64,000 bases of DNA from Rufibacter radiotolerans. GTDB lineage: Bacteria > Bacteroidota > Bacteroidia > Cytophagales > Hymenobacteraceae. Below, piece after piece: positions 32,177 to 41,322 of the stretch. Within the stretch, counting starts at the first letter, position 1; the number at the start of each line of letters is the position of its first letter. The notes under the pieces are model-generated. The model had not been told where the DNA came from, searched no databases, and saw nothing but the letters and a program-made list of their open reading frames with translations. Both the position numbers and the translations under genes were made by a program. The DNA is taken from NCBI RefSeq assembly GCF_001078055.1, contig NZ_CP010777.1, positions 952,408 through 1,016,407 on the forward strand. The letters run 5' to 3'.

Positions 32177-32290
32177 TTATCGCTGGTTCTGCCGCACCGG
32201 CACCGGAATAGGCTGCAGGGTAGGGCCGGTTAAACTGGAAATCAATTTTTTCAGTAACGAGGCGATGGACGGAAGCGTGGTATTTTTCAT
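32177..32290 (-). CDS. Small 37-residue protein, hypothetical
   Basis: ATG to TAA, 37 codons: starts MKNTTLPSIASLLKKLISSL and ends PIPVPVRQNQR. The first 20 residues could form an amphipathic helix with a KK pair; the tail is Pro/Val-rich and basic. A strong minus-strand terminator lies 49 bases after the stop, and about 600 bases of otherwise unexplained DNA lie upstream, so a separate short transcript is likely. I do not recognise the family. It could be a small membrane-associated peptide or a toxin/leader-like peptide; function is not inferable. Confidence 0.55.
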   Translation of the reverse strand: MKNTTLPSIASLLKKLISSLTGPTLQPIPVPVRQNQR

Positions 32291-32672
32291 GTTTGGTAAA
32301 TACGAGTTTAACTAAAGTGTAAGCAGGGAAACCCCGTTCTGCGGTCAAAGGTCACAGCGCCTTTCTTTTCTTCTATAACTATCAACGCCGGAAAGGGTTT
32401 TTGATTTTACGGAAGCAAAATATTTGGTTGCCTCCGGGCCAGAAACTTTCTTACCGTTGATGATTCTTGTACAGACAACAATTGTGCCAGCCTTAAGCGT
32501 TCCTCAATCATTTATATTTACGTTTTTCAATAGACCTTCAGCCGATAAAAGCATAAAAAGATCTTTTTGTGCCCGTTCTTAGAAGCTGTCACCGCCAAAC
32601 ATCATTCCCTTAAAAAGACTTGGCCGGGCTTAGTTAAAGGCAAACCCGCAGAATTTCCATCCTTCTCTGCTT
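32291..32672. other. Intergenic space upstream of the small gene
   Basis: About 380 bases with no open frame worth calling. It should contain the promoter of the 37-codon gene, but no clear box could be assigned. Confidence 0.35.
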
Positions 32673-32714
32673 TTCTGTTTTAGCACGGTTTTAAGAAAAA
32701 CGGGCCAGAAACGC
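32673..32714. repeat. Chromosomal palindrome, degraded copy
   Basis: TTCTGTTTTAGCACGGTTTTA / GAAAAACGGGCCAGAAACG, upstream of the DUF6600-like gene. Confidence 0.55.
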
Positions 32715-32905
32715 ATAGGCAGTGGCTCTGCGTCTGCTTTTTCTAAGATAGCTTAAATTTTTAACATTATAATATAGTGAAACCTCAATTTTAGGCAAGG
32801 TGTTTGCTTTTGCATTGCAAGGCAGAAAATCCGAAGCGTAAGCGCCTAAGGCCTTGGTGTTTGCTAGGTGAAACTCTACCCCCGTGTACCTTAACTAAAA
32901 CCAGT

Positions 32906-34213
32906 ATGAAATCTTATTTACAACGAATGTGGGCACTGGGAGTGGTGGCCTTCATTTTCTTCAGCCTGATGGGGAGCGCAGAAGTTCAGGCCCGCCCAGG
33001 AGACCGGGTGTCCTTCCGGACGTTCTATGATGAGCTGGAGCCCTACGGCCGCTGGATCAATGACCCCGAGTACGGCTACGTCTGGTCGCCGGACGTGGAG
33101 CGCAATTTCCAACCGTACGCCACCCGCGGCCACTGGGTCATGACCGACTACGGCAACACTTGGGTCTCTGACTATGACTGGGGCTGGGCGCCGTTTCACT
33201 ACGGCCGCTGGATGTTTGACGACTACTACGGCTGGCTCTGGATTCCGGGCAACGAGTGGGGACCGGCCTGGGTAGACTGGCGCCACAACAACGGCTATTA
33301 CGGCTGGGCGCCCATGGGCCCGCGGGTAACTTATTATGTGCCTGCCTCCCGGTGGGTATTTGTTCCGGTGCGCTACATCACGCATCCGCGCATCTATTCT
33401 TATTGTGTGCCCAGAACCCAGGTAGTGAACATCTACCACAACACCACCATCATCAATAACTACTATGAGCGCGATAACCGCAAGTATGTGTATGGGCCCA
33501 GAAGCCAGGACATAGAGCGCGCCACCAATAGAAAAGTGAACGTGTACCGGGTAGAAAACGACAGCCGGGCCGGCCGAACCGCGGTAGCAGAAAACTCCGT
33601 GAGAATCTACCGCCCTGAGATTGACAACAACCGTCGGTCAGAGGCACCTGCCCGGGTAGAAAACCGGGACAACAGCCTTACCCGCTCCCGGTACGCAGAC
33701 AGCAACGCCTCCGGTACCAGAACCGACAGAAGCAGCAGCGGTGCAGTACGAAACAGAACAGCGGTAGAAACCCAACCGGGTGCAACTCGTTCCAGCGGCG
33801 AGGTGAATACCTCTTCCGTGGGCCGCAGCCGGACAGGTTCGGCCGTTGAGCAGCGCACGTCAGAGGACAGCAGAGTACGGGAACGGGAAAGCATACGCAG
33901 AACATCACCGGCCTCACATACAGAGGCCCAGCCTGACCGGTCCACCCGCACCGACTACCCTGCCCGCACCCGGGAAATGGAGCCGCGTGAATCCAGGTCA
34001 CGGTCTAGCGTAGAGGGGCCTGCACCCCGGTCAGAGAGTAGCCCTGTGTACCGCAGCAGCGAGTCTTCCGTACAGGGGCAACCGCAGCCCCGCACACGGC
34101 AAATGCCCGCGGCCACCCCGGCGCCCCGCCAGGAGCAACCTCAAGCACAGCCGGAGCACCGGTCTTCAGGCGGTGAGGCTCCTGCCCGTGAGAGTCGTCG
34201 CACCCGCAATTAA
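32906..34213 (+). CDS. Exported DUF6600-like protein with Arg/Ser-rich tail
   Basis: A 435-residue exported protein. A signal peptide (about 1-29) is followed by a Trp/Tyr/Gly-rich domain of about 150 residues (YDELEPYGRWINDPEYGYVW; GWAPFHYGRWMFDDYYGW; WVDWRHNNGYYGWAPMG) that matches the tandem W/Y repeats of DUF6600 proteins. From about residue 215 the sequence is low-complexity and disordered, rich in Arg, Ser, Pro and Gln. Role unknown; the family is usually found at the cell surface. ATG 32906 is chosen because it begins the signal peptide; 34 upstream codons are open but unlikely. Confidence 0.8.
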   Translation: MKSYLQRMWALGVVAFIFFSLMGSAEVQARPGDRVSFRTFYDELEPYGRWINDPEYGYVWSPDVERNFQPYATRGHWVMTDYGNTWVSDYDWGWAPFHYGRWMFDDYYGWLWIPGNEWGPAWVDWRHNNGYYGWAPMGPRVTYYVPASRWVFVPVRYITHPRIYSYCVPRTQVVNIYHNTTIINNYYERDNRKYVYGPRSQDIERATNRKVNVYRVENDSRAGRTAVAENSVRIYRPEIDNNRRSEAPARVENRDNSLTRSRYADSNASGTRTDRSSSGAVRNRTAVETQPGATRSSGEVNTSSVGRSRTGSAVEQRTSEDSRVRERESIRRTSPASHTEAQPDRSTRTDYPARTREMEPRESRSRSSVEGPAPRSESSPVYRSSESSVQGQPQPRTRQMPAATPAPRQEQPQAQPEHRSSGGEAPARESRRTRN

Positions 34214-34242
34214 TTTGTTTTATTAGAGTAATGAATGATGGG

Positions 34243-34273
34243 AAAGCCGCACCTCTTTGGGGTGCGGCTTTTT
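34243..34273 (+). terminator. Terminator of the DUF6600-like gene
   Basis: AAAGCCGCACC pairs with GGTGCGGCTTT and is followed by T residues, 29 bases after the stop codon. Confidence 0.85.
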
Positions 34274-34489
34274 GTTTATAAGGAGGAGAAAGCTTGAGGT
34301 GGTATTATCTACCTTAAGTCGCTTTTCAAGATGAAATATTTGGGGAGGAGGGGATTTTTGCAAGTTTAGTCATTACTGTCTCAATATGTAATATCGCAGT
34401 TCCTTCTCCCTGAGGGAGAAGGGTAGGATGAGGGGGATGTTGCCAGTTAGAAAGACCAATACTATTAAATATGCCTGTTTTGGTTAGAA

Positions 34490-34770
34490 AAAGACTACTG
34501 TTTAGTAGTTCCACTACTCCGGGAGCCACGAGCTTCCGGTGCATAGTAAGGGGAGTAGAACTCCCGGGCAAGACAATCCCGAAGCGGAATATATCCCCAA
34601 ACAACATGCGCGGAAAAGCAATGAAAACTATGCCAGAAGGAAGTTGAAAACTTCCAACATTGTACCCACAAGTTGAAAACTTGCGGGAGGTATAAGTCTG
34701 GTGCGAGCGTTTGTGCCAGGAACCACCGCTGCCCCCTCACCCTAGCCCTCTCCCCTAGGGAGAGGGAATT
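34490..34770. repeat. Cluster of short hairpins including AAGTTGAAAACTT
   Basis: Contains GAAGTTGAAAACTTC (about 34630-34645) and CAAGTTGAAAACTTG (about 34670-34685), related to the repeats at 1923 and 13162, plus CCCTAGCCCTCTCCCCTAGGG-type inverted words. No gene supported. Confidence 0.6.
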
Positions 34771-34778
34771 CTGCAATA

Positions 34779-34819
34779 GCGTTTTGAGGCTGTTTTCCAT
34801 AAAATAGGCTCAAAACGAA
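34779..34819. repeat. Chromosomal palindrome, copy near gltD end
   Basis: GCGTTTTGAGGCTGTTTTCC / AAAATAGGCTCAAAACG. Confidence 0.7.
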
Positions 34820-34841
34820 GACCATTAAGGACTATAAATAA

Positions 34842-34876
34842 AAGCCCCAACCTCACCAATAGGCAAAGCGGGGCTT
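34842..34876 (-). terminator. Terminator of gltBD
   Basis: AAGCCCC pairs with GGGGCTT around a long loop; on the minus strand a T-rich run follows. It lies 53 bases after the gltD stop. Confidence 0.55.
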
Positions 34877-34928
34877 CTGAAAAACAAATTGCTAGGCCTC
34901 GTGCTACGTGATACGCACTACCTGATAC

Positions 34929-36383
34929 TTAAAACAGCTGGTACTTAGATATCTCCTTAGACGGTAACTCAGAGTCTCCCATCAAATACACATCAATGGC
35001 GCGGGCGGCTTCGCGGCCGTCTGAGATGGCCCAGACCACCAGGGATTGCCCACGGCAAGCGTCACCCGCCGAGAAGATGCCCGGTACGTTGGTTTGCCAG
35101 TCACGCAGCTTGAAGTTGCCGCGGCGGTCATATTCAAACTGAAAGTTAACCGAGAAGGCATCATGCTCCGGGCGTTCGTAGCCAATGGCGATGAGGGCCA
35201 GGTCGCAGGGCAGGATACGCTCGGTGTTGGGTTTCTCGGTGTACTCACTTTGGTTTTTCCATTCCAGCTCTACTACGCGCAGGCCTTTCACGTTTCCGTT
35301 TTCATCGGCAATGAATTCCTTGTTCAGCCAACCGTAGCTCCGGTCGCACCCTTCTTCATGCGAGGAAGAAGAAGAGAACGTAGCCGGCAGCTCGGGCCAC
35401 GGGTTGGCCGGGTGGCGCTCAGAGCTGGGCATGTAGCGGTACTGCAACTGGGTAATGGTTTTGGCAAAGTGGCGGTTGGCCGTGCCCACGCAGTCAGAAC
35501 CGGTATCGCCGCCGCCAATCACCAGCACGTGCTTGCCTTCGGCGTGGATGTCCTGCTCTGGCGCGATGGCCACCCCGTCTACCCGGCGGTTGTGCAGGGC
35601 CAGGTAATCCATGGCAAAATGGATGCCTTTCAGGTGGTTGCCCGGAATAGAAATGGATCGCGGCTTGGAAGACCCAATGGCCAGCAGCACCGCGTCATAT
35701 TTGCGGTACAGTTTCTTGAGGGTGGTTTCATGGCCAATACGGCGATTGTATTTGAACTTAATGCCCTCGGCCTCCAGGATGGCTAACCGGCGGTCAATGG
35801 TCCATTTCTCCAGTTTAAAGTCCGGAATACCGTAGCGCAACAGGCCCCCGGCTTTCTCGTCTCTCTCGTACACGGTCACCTTGTGGCCGGCCTGGTTCAG
35901 CTGGGCGGCGGCGGCCAATCCGGCCGGGCCGGAACCCACAATGGCTACTTTCTTACCGGTCCGGTACTGCGGTGGGTTCGGCTTCACCAGGCCCAGCTCA
36001 AACGACTTCTCGGCAATAGACTTTTCTATGTGCTCAATGGCCACGGCCGGTTTGTTGATAGACAATACGCAGCTGCTTTCACAAGGCGCGGGGCAAATCC
36101 GGCCCGTGAACTCCGGGAAGTTGTTGGTGCTGTACATCACGCGCACGGCCCGTTCCCAATCGCCCTCAGATACCGCATCATTGAAATCCGGAATCAGGTT
36201 ACCCAAGGGGCATCCGTTGTGGCAGAAAGGAATGCCGCAATCCATGCAGCGGGTGGCCTGTATCCTGGTCTTTTCCTCTGGGAACGGAAGGTAAATCTCG
36301 TTGGAGTCGTTAATGCGGGTTTTGGGGTCGCGGGTGCCAGGCAGCTCGCGGCCAAATTTCAGGAATCCGTCTGCTTTTCCCAT
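34929..36383 (-). CDS. gltD: Glutamate synthase, small subunit
   Basis: A 484-residue NADPH-binding beta subunit. It supplies electrons from NAD(P)H through FAD and two 4Fe-4S clusters to the large subunit. N-terminal Cys clusters are visible: CMDCGIPFCHNGCPLGN (about 42-58) and CPAPCESSC (about 97-105). The FAD motif is GSGPAGLAAAAQLNQAGH and the NADPH motif GGGDTGSDCVGTANR. Its ATG overlaps the gltB stop by one base (TAATG), a classic translational coupling, so the two subunits are made from one transcript. Confidence 0.95.
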   Translation of the reverse strand: MGKADGFLKFGRELPGTRDPKTRINDSNEIYLPFPEEKTRIQATRCMDCGIPFCHNGCPLGNLIPDFNDAVSEGDWERAVRVMYSTNNFPEFTGRICPAPCESSCVLSINKPAVAIEHIEKSIAEKSFELGLVKPNPPQYRTGKKVAIVGSGPAGLAAAAQLNQAGHKVTVYERDEKAGGLLRYGIPDFKLEKWTIDRRLAILEAEGIKFKYNRRIGHETTLKKLYRKYDAVLLAIGSSKPRSISIPGNHLKGIHFAMDYLALHNRRVDGVAIAPEQDIHAEGKHVLVIGGGDTGSDCVGTANRHFAKTITQLQYRYMPSSERHPANPWPELPATFSSSSSHEEGCDRSYGWLNKEFIADENGNVKGLRVVELEWKNQSEYTEKPNTERILPCDLALIAIGYERPEHDAFSVNFQFEYDRRGNFKLRDWQTNVPGIFSAGDACRGQSLVVWAISDGREAARAIDVYLMGDSELPSKEISKYQLF

Positions 36384-39300
36384 TATGCCAGTACGTTTAC
36401 GGTTTCAGTTTCTTTTACTTGTTGCAGCGCCTTTTTCAGGTCATGCGGCACCACTTTCAGGAAGTGTTGGCGGTGCTGTTCCCAGTTGGCCAGAAACTCC
36501 TGCGCCAGCACGCTGCCGGTGTAGGCCACGTGCTCCTGCAGTTTCTCCACAATCCAGAGTAGGTCCTCGGGGTCTGGTTCTTCCAGGCCAATCATGTCCA
36601 GGTTGCACTGCTCCACATGGGCAGGATCTGGGGCGTAGAGGTAGGCCACACCGCCGCTCATACCGGCCCCGAAATTTTTGCCAATCTCTCCCAGCACCAG
36701 TACCTTACCGCCGGTCATGTACTCGCAACCGTGGTCGCCAATGCCTTCCACCACGGCCTCAGCACCGGAGTTGCGCACGCAGAAGCGCTCCCCGGCTAGG
36801 CCGTTGATGTAGACTTTGCCGGCCGTAGCGCCGTACAGGGCCACATTCCCGATGAGAATATGCTCATGCGGCAGGTACTGGGTATCCTGGAAGGGTTGTA
36901 AAATCAATTTTCCGCCAGACAGGCCTTTGCCCAGGTAGTCATTGGCCTCACCGCGCAGGCGGAACGTGATACCCGGCGCCAGGAAAGCCCCAAAGCTCTG
37001 GCCCGCCGAGCCGTAGAAAGTGGTTTTAAAGCTGTCTTCCGGCAGGCCGTGCTTCCCGAAGGTTTTGGAGATTTCATAAGACAACATGGTGCCCACCGCG
37101 CGGTCCACGTTGATGATGCGGTACTCCACCTCGGTGTTGCCTTTCTTCAGGTCGCGGATCAATTTCTTGTCCAGCACCTTGTTGATTTCATGGTCCTGCT
37201 CAATCTGCTTGTAGGTACCCACGTTGCGCGGCACGTACTCCTGGTGCAGGATAGGCGAGAGGTCCAGATTCTTCAGTTTCCAGTGGTTCAGGTCGGTTCT
37301 GATTTTGAGGATCTGCGACTGGCCCACCATCTCATTGATGGTCCTGAAGCCCAGAGACGCCATGATCTGGCGAAGTTCCAGGGCCAGGAAGGTGAACAGG
37401 TTCACCACGTGGTCTGGGTCGCCGGTGAAGAGCTTGCGCAGTTCCGGGTCTTGGGTGGCCACACCTACGGGGCAGGTATTGAGGTGACACTTGCGCATCA
37501 TCACGCAGCCTTCTACAATTAGGGCGGCGGTGGCCACACCGTATTCCTCAGCGCCTAACAGCGTCGCCACGGCCAGGTCATAGCCGGTCAGAATCTTCCC
37601 GTCGGTCTGCAATACCACGCGGCTGCGCAGGTTATTTTTGATGAGGGTCTGGTGCGCCTCGGCTAAGCCTATTTCCCAGGGAAGACCCGTGTGCCGGATA
37701 GAGCTCAAAGGGCTGGCCCCGGTACCGCCGTCGGCCCCCGAGATCATGATGGCGTCTGCCTTGGCTTTGGCCACGCCCGAGGCGATGGTGCCTACACCGG
37801 CCTCGGCCACCAGCTTCACGTTGACGCGGGCCCGCGGGTTGGCGTTCTTCACATCAAAGATGAGCTGCTTCAGGTCTTCAATAGAATAGATGTCATGGTG
37901 CGGCGGCGGCGAAATCAAACCTACGCCAGGGGTAGAGCAGCGCACGCGGGCAATCCAGTGGTCCACTTTGTGGCCCGGTAACTGGCCGCCCTCGCCGGGC
38001 TTGGCGCCTTGGGCAATTTTAATCTGAATCTCATCGGCGTTAGCCAGGTAATGGCTGGTCACGCCAAATCTTCCGGAGGCCACCTGCTTCACGCGGGAAC
38101 GCTCTGAGTCGCCGTTGGGGCGCTTGATGTAACGGGCCTCGTCCTCGCCGCCCTCGCCGCTGTTGCTTTTGCCACCAATGCGGTTCATGGCAATGGCCAG
38201 CGTGCTGTGCGCCTCATACGAAATAGACCCAAAAGACATAGCGCCTGTGGCGAAACGTTTCAAAATGGCCGAAACCGGCTCTACCTCCTCCAGAGGCACC
38301 GATTGCCGTTTCCGGAACTCAAAAAGGTTGCGGAGAGTGATGGTGGACTGCTGGTGCTCCCGTATGGCCTTGGAATATTCCTTGTATAATAAGTAGTCGT
38401 TCAGGCGGGTGGATTTCTGCAGCAGGTGAATCACCTTGGGCGTGAGCAAGTGCTCCTCGCCGTCGCGGCGCCACTGGTAGAAGCCCCCGGACTCCAGCAG
38501 GTTCTCCAGGTCTGGGTAGGCGCTTTGGTGCTTGGTGAGCGTCTCGCGTTCCAGGTCCTCAAAGTTGAGGCCTTCCAAACGGTTCACGGTGCCTTTAAAG
38601 CATTTCTCAATCACCTCCTGGCCAATGCCCAGAATCTCGAAGATCTGGGAGCTTTGGTATGACTGCAGCGTGCTGATACCCATCTTAGATAGAATCTTAA
38701 GCAGGCCATTGTCTACCGCGTAGATGAAATTTTGGAAGTAATGGGTGTAGGGTTGCGCATTGTCCAGTTTGTGCTGGTCATGCAGGCTTTTGATGGTGTC
38801 ATAGATCAGGAACGGGTACACCGCGCTGGCACCGTAGCCAATGATGGTGGCGAAGTGGTGGGTTTCCCAGGCATCGCCGGCCTCGGCTACCAGCCCGGCC
38901 TTGGTGCGCAGGCGCTTCTCAATCAAATGGTGGTGCACCGCGCCTACCGCCAGCAAAGACGGAATAGCGGCCCTATCGGCCTGGATCTTACGGTTAGAGA
39001 TAATCAGAATTTTCTTGCCTGCACGCACGGCGGCCTCGGCCTCGGCGCAGATGCGGTCAATGTCGCGCTGCAGGTTGCCGGGCTCACGGGTGGAGAAGGT
39101 GGCATCCAGCAGTTCATGCTCAAAGCCTTCCTCTTTCAGGAACACTAGTTTCTGGAATTCCACGGGGTCTAGCACGGGCTGCGAGATATGGATCTGGCGC
39201 ACGTGCAGCTCGCTTTCATCCAGAATGTTCAAGGACTCGCCCACGCGGGTGAAAAGCGACATTACCAACCGCTCTCTAATAGAGTCAATGGGCGGATTGC

Positions 39301-40888
39301 TCACCTGCGCGAAGAACTGCTTGAAGTAGTTAGACACATGCTGGCTCTGGCGCGAAAGCACCGCCAGCGGCGTATCGGAGCCCATGCTGCCCACCGGTTC
39401 ATAGCCCGTGGCGGCCATGGGTTCTACCAGCATCTTCAGGTCTTCGCGGGTGTAGCCGTAGGCCTTCTGCCGCTGCCGAAGCTCCTCTGGGGAGCAAGGC
39501 TGCAGCAAGACGCGGGGCTCGGGGCGCAGGCGCAGCTTGATGCGGTTTTTCTGAATCCAATCAAAATACGGCTTGTCATTGCAGACCAGTTGCTTGATTT
39601 CCTCGTCCTCAAAGATTCTGCCCTGGGAGATGTCTGCCAGCAGCATTTTGCCCGGCTGCAGGCGGCCGCGTTTGATCACGTCTTTGGGGTCTACGCACAG
39701 CGCGCCAGCCTCAGAGGCCATGACCAGGCGGCCTTGCCGGGTGAGGCAGTAGCGCACGGGGCGCAGGCCGTTGCGGTCCAGGGTGGCGCCAATCTGGGTG
39801 CCGTCGGTGAAGAAGAGAGCGGCGGGACCGTCCCAGGGCTCCATCATGGACGCGTGGTATTTGTAGAACGCCTTTTTGTAAGTGTCCATGTGCTGGTTGT
39901 TCTGCCAGGCCTCAGGCACCAGCATCATCATGACATGCGGCAACGGCCTTCCCGACAAAGTCAGGAGCTCCACCAGCGCATCCAGGTTGGCAGAGTCAGA
40001 ATCCTCGGGGTTGGTGATAGGAATCAGCCACTGCATTTCCTCTGGCGTGAACAGGGGAGAGGACATAAGCGCCTCCTTGGACTTCATCTTGTTCACGTTC
40101 CCGCGTATGGTGTTGATCTCGCCGTTATGGGCAATAAACCGGAACGGCTGGGCCAGGCGCCAGTTGGGGAAGGTGTTAGTGGAGAAGCGGGAGTGCACCA
40201 CGGCTATCGCCGATTTCAGCTCGGGGTGGCGCAGGTCATGGTAGTAGCGCTCCAGCTGGTCGGTTTTGAGCTGGCCTTTATAGATGATGGTGCGGCTGGA
40301 GAAGCTGGCAATGTAAAATGTTCCGTTCTCGCCGCGCACGCTTTTGCGGGTCTCGTTGCTGATAAGGTTACGCAGTACAAACAGCTTGCGCTCTAAGTCC
40401 TCGCCTTTGATAGACGGGTCTACGGGCTGCACAAACACCTGCTCAATGTAGGGTTCCACGGCTTTGGCGCCGTGGCCGGGTACCTGACCGTTTACCGGCA
40501 CCAGGCGGTAACCGATCAGGTTCAGGCGAAGCTTGCGCAGGCAGTTGTTGAGGATCTTGCGGGATTTCTCGCGCACTTCATACACGGCCGGGAAAAAGAC
40601 CATGCCCACGCCGTAGCTGCCTTCGGGGGGAAGCGTAATGGCAAACTCGGCTAATTCTTTTTTGAAAAACTCATGGGGTAACTGCAGGAGAATACCTGCG
40701 CCGTCGCCGGTCTCGGGGTCACTGCCGGTGGCCCCGCGGTGTTCCATGTTCTTGAGCATGGTGAGCGCATCTTTCACGGTGGCATGCGACTTCTGGCCAT
40801 CTAAGTTGACCACGCAACCAACGCCGCAGGCGTCATGCTCTAGTTCGGGTGTGTACAACCCTTTTTTGTTCTCATCAGCCTGATTCAT
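36383..40888 (-). CDS. gltB: Glutamate synthase, large subunit
   Basis: A 1501-residue alpha subunit, normal length. It converts L-glutamine and 2-oxoglutarate into two L-glutamates. Cys21 (HDACGVG), exposed after removal of a short propeptide, is the amidotransferase nucleophile; RFSTNTFPNWRLAQPFRF and HNGEIN belong to the class II GATase domain. The FMN/2-oxoglutarate synthase domain follows (GEGGEDEARY, GAKPGEGGQLPGHKV, SGADGGTGASPL), with the 3Fe-4S ligands in CVMMRKCHLNTCPVGVATQ, and a C-terminal GXGXG helix domain (GKNFGAGMSGGVAYLY). Forms the GOGAT heterodimer with gltD; ammonia assimilation. Confidence 0.96.
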   Translation of the reverse strand: MNQADENKKGLYTPELEHDACGVGCVVNLDGQKSHATVKDALTMLKNMEHRGATGSDPETGDGAGILLQLPHEFFKKELAEFAITLPPEGSYGVGMVFFPAVYEVREKSRKILNNCLRKLRLNLIGYRLVPVNGQVPGHGAKAVEPYIEQVFVQPVDPSIKGEDLERKLFVLRNLISNETRKSVRGENGTFYIASFSSRTIIYKGQLKTDQLERYYHDLRHPELKSAIAVVHSRFSTNTFPNWRLAQPFRFIAHNGEINTIRGNVNKMKSKEALMSSPLFTPEEMQWLIPITNPEDSDSANLDALVELLTLSGRPLPHVMMMLVPEAWQNNQHMDTYKKAFYKYHASMMEPWDGPAALFFTDGTQIGATLDRNGLRPVRYCLTRQGRLVMASEAGALCVDPKDVIKRGRLQPGKMLLADISQGRIFEDEEIKQLVCNDKPYFDWIQKNRIKLRLRPEPRVLLQPCSPEELRQRQKAYGYTREDLKMLVEPMAATGYEPVGSMGSDTPLAVLSRQSQHVSNYFKQFFAQVSNPPIDSIRERLVMSLFTRVGESLNILDESELHVRQIHISQPVLDPVEFQKLVFLKEEGFEHELLDATFSTREPGNLQRDIDRICAEAEAAVRAGKKILIISNRKIQADRAAIPSLLAVGAVHHHLIEKRLRTKAGLVAEAGDAWETHHFATIIGYGASAVYPFLIYDTIKSLHDQHKLDNAQPYTHYFQNFIYAVDNGLLKILSKMGISTLQSYQSSQIFEILGIGQEVIEKCFKGTVNRLEGLNFEDLERETLTKHQSAYPDLENLLESGGFYQWRRDGEEHLLTPKVIHLLQKSTRLNDYLLYKEYSKAIREHQQSTITLRNLFEFRKRQSVPLEEVEPVSAILKRFATGAMSFGSISYEAHSTLAIAMNRIGGKSNSGEGGEDEARYIKRPNGDSERSRVKQVASGRFGVTSHYLANADEIQIKIAQGAKPGEGGQLPGHKVDHWIARVRCSTPGVGLISPPPHHDIYSIEDLKQLIFDVKNANPRARVNVKLVAEAGVGTIASGVAKAKADAIMISGADGGTGASPLSSIRHTGLPWEIGLAEAHQTLIKNNLRSRVVLQTDGKILTGYDLAVATLLGAEEYGVATAALIVEGCVMMRKCHLNTCPVGVATQDPELRKLFTGDPDHVVNLFTFLALELRQIMASLGFRTINEMVGQSQILKIRTDLNHWKLKNLDLSPILHQEYVPRNVGTYKQIEQDHEINKVLDKKLIRDLKKGNTEVEYRIINVDRAVGTMLSYEISKTFGKHGLPEDSFKTTFYGSAGQSFGAFLAPGITFRLRGEANDYLGKGLSGGKLILQPFQDTQYLPHEHILIGNVALYGATAGKVYINGLAGERFCVRNSGAEAVVEGIGDHGCEYMTGGKVLVLGEIGKNFGAGMSGGVAYLYAPDPAHVEQCNLDMIGLEEPDPEDLLWIVEKLQEHVAYTGSVLAQEFLANWEQHRQHFLKVVPHDLKKALQQVKETETVNVLA

Positions 40889-41190
40889 CTACTTTAAAAT
40901 AATGTTTGTAGTAGGGTGAATCAGTAATTTGGGTAAATATTGCTAAAGAAACAACTTAAATATTGATAAAAATGTAGCGAACAAGCGTTAGGGTTAATAA
41001 AATTATAAAATACAATTGCCAAAAATCAAATATTGGCAGTATGGCTTTGTTAATCCTTTATCTATATGTGAAAATGAAAATCAGGGGTTTTAAAATTTTT
41101 AAGGCAGTTTGAGGTATTACCTTGTAAGGAAAGGCCTTGCTTTGTATCTCTTATAAAACCTGCCGCTGTTTAGGAGAAAGGCGAAGTAGG
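40889..41190. promoter_or_regulatory. A/T-rich upstream region of gltBD
   Basis: About 300 bases, far richer in A/T than the neighbouring genes, that must contain the gltBD promoter and any nitrogen-responsive sites. A GCCAA...TTGGC inverted repeat lies at about 41017-41037. I could not assign a clean -7 box. Confidence 0.4.
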
Positions 41191-41229
41191 TTTGATGCTG
41201 TTTTTAGAAAAACACCTTTAAAACAGGAA
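41191..41229. repeat. Chromosomal palindrome, eroded copy
   Basis: TTTGATGCTGTTTTTAG / AAAAACACCTTTAAAACAG; about 50 bases from the next copy at 41281. Confidence 0.5.
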
Positions 41230-41280
41230 TACACCCAACACTTGCTCAGACTCGCAGGTTAAGTCATCAACCCTCAAAAA

Positions 41281-41322
41281 CCGTTTTGAGGAAGTTTTTA
41301 GAAAAACAGGCCCTAAACAGGA
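41281..41322. repeat. Chromosomal palindrome overlapping the end of ypdA
   Basis: CCGTTTTGAGGAAGTTTTTAG / AAAAACAGGCCCTAAACAG. The right arm contains the TAG stop of the ypdA-like gene (41313-41315). Confidence 0.65.

Noticed and set aside
39188..40396. 402-codon plus-strand frame within gltB
   Set aside because: Antisense shadow of the clearly real glutamate synthase gene; His/Gln/Val-rich translation without motifs.
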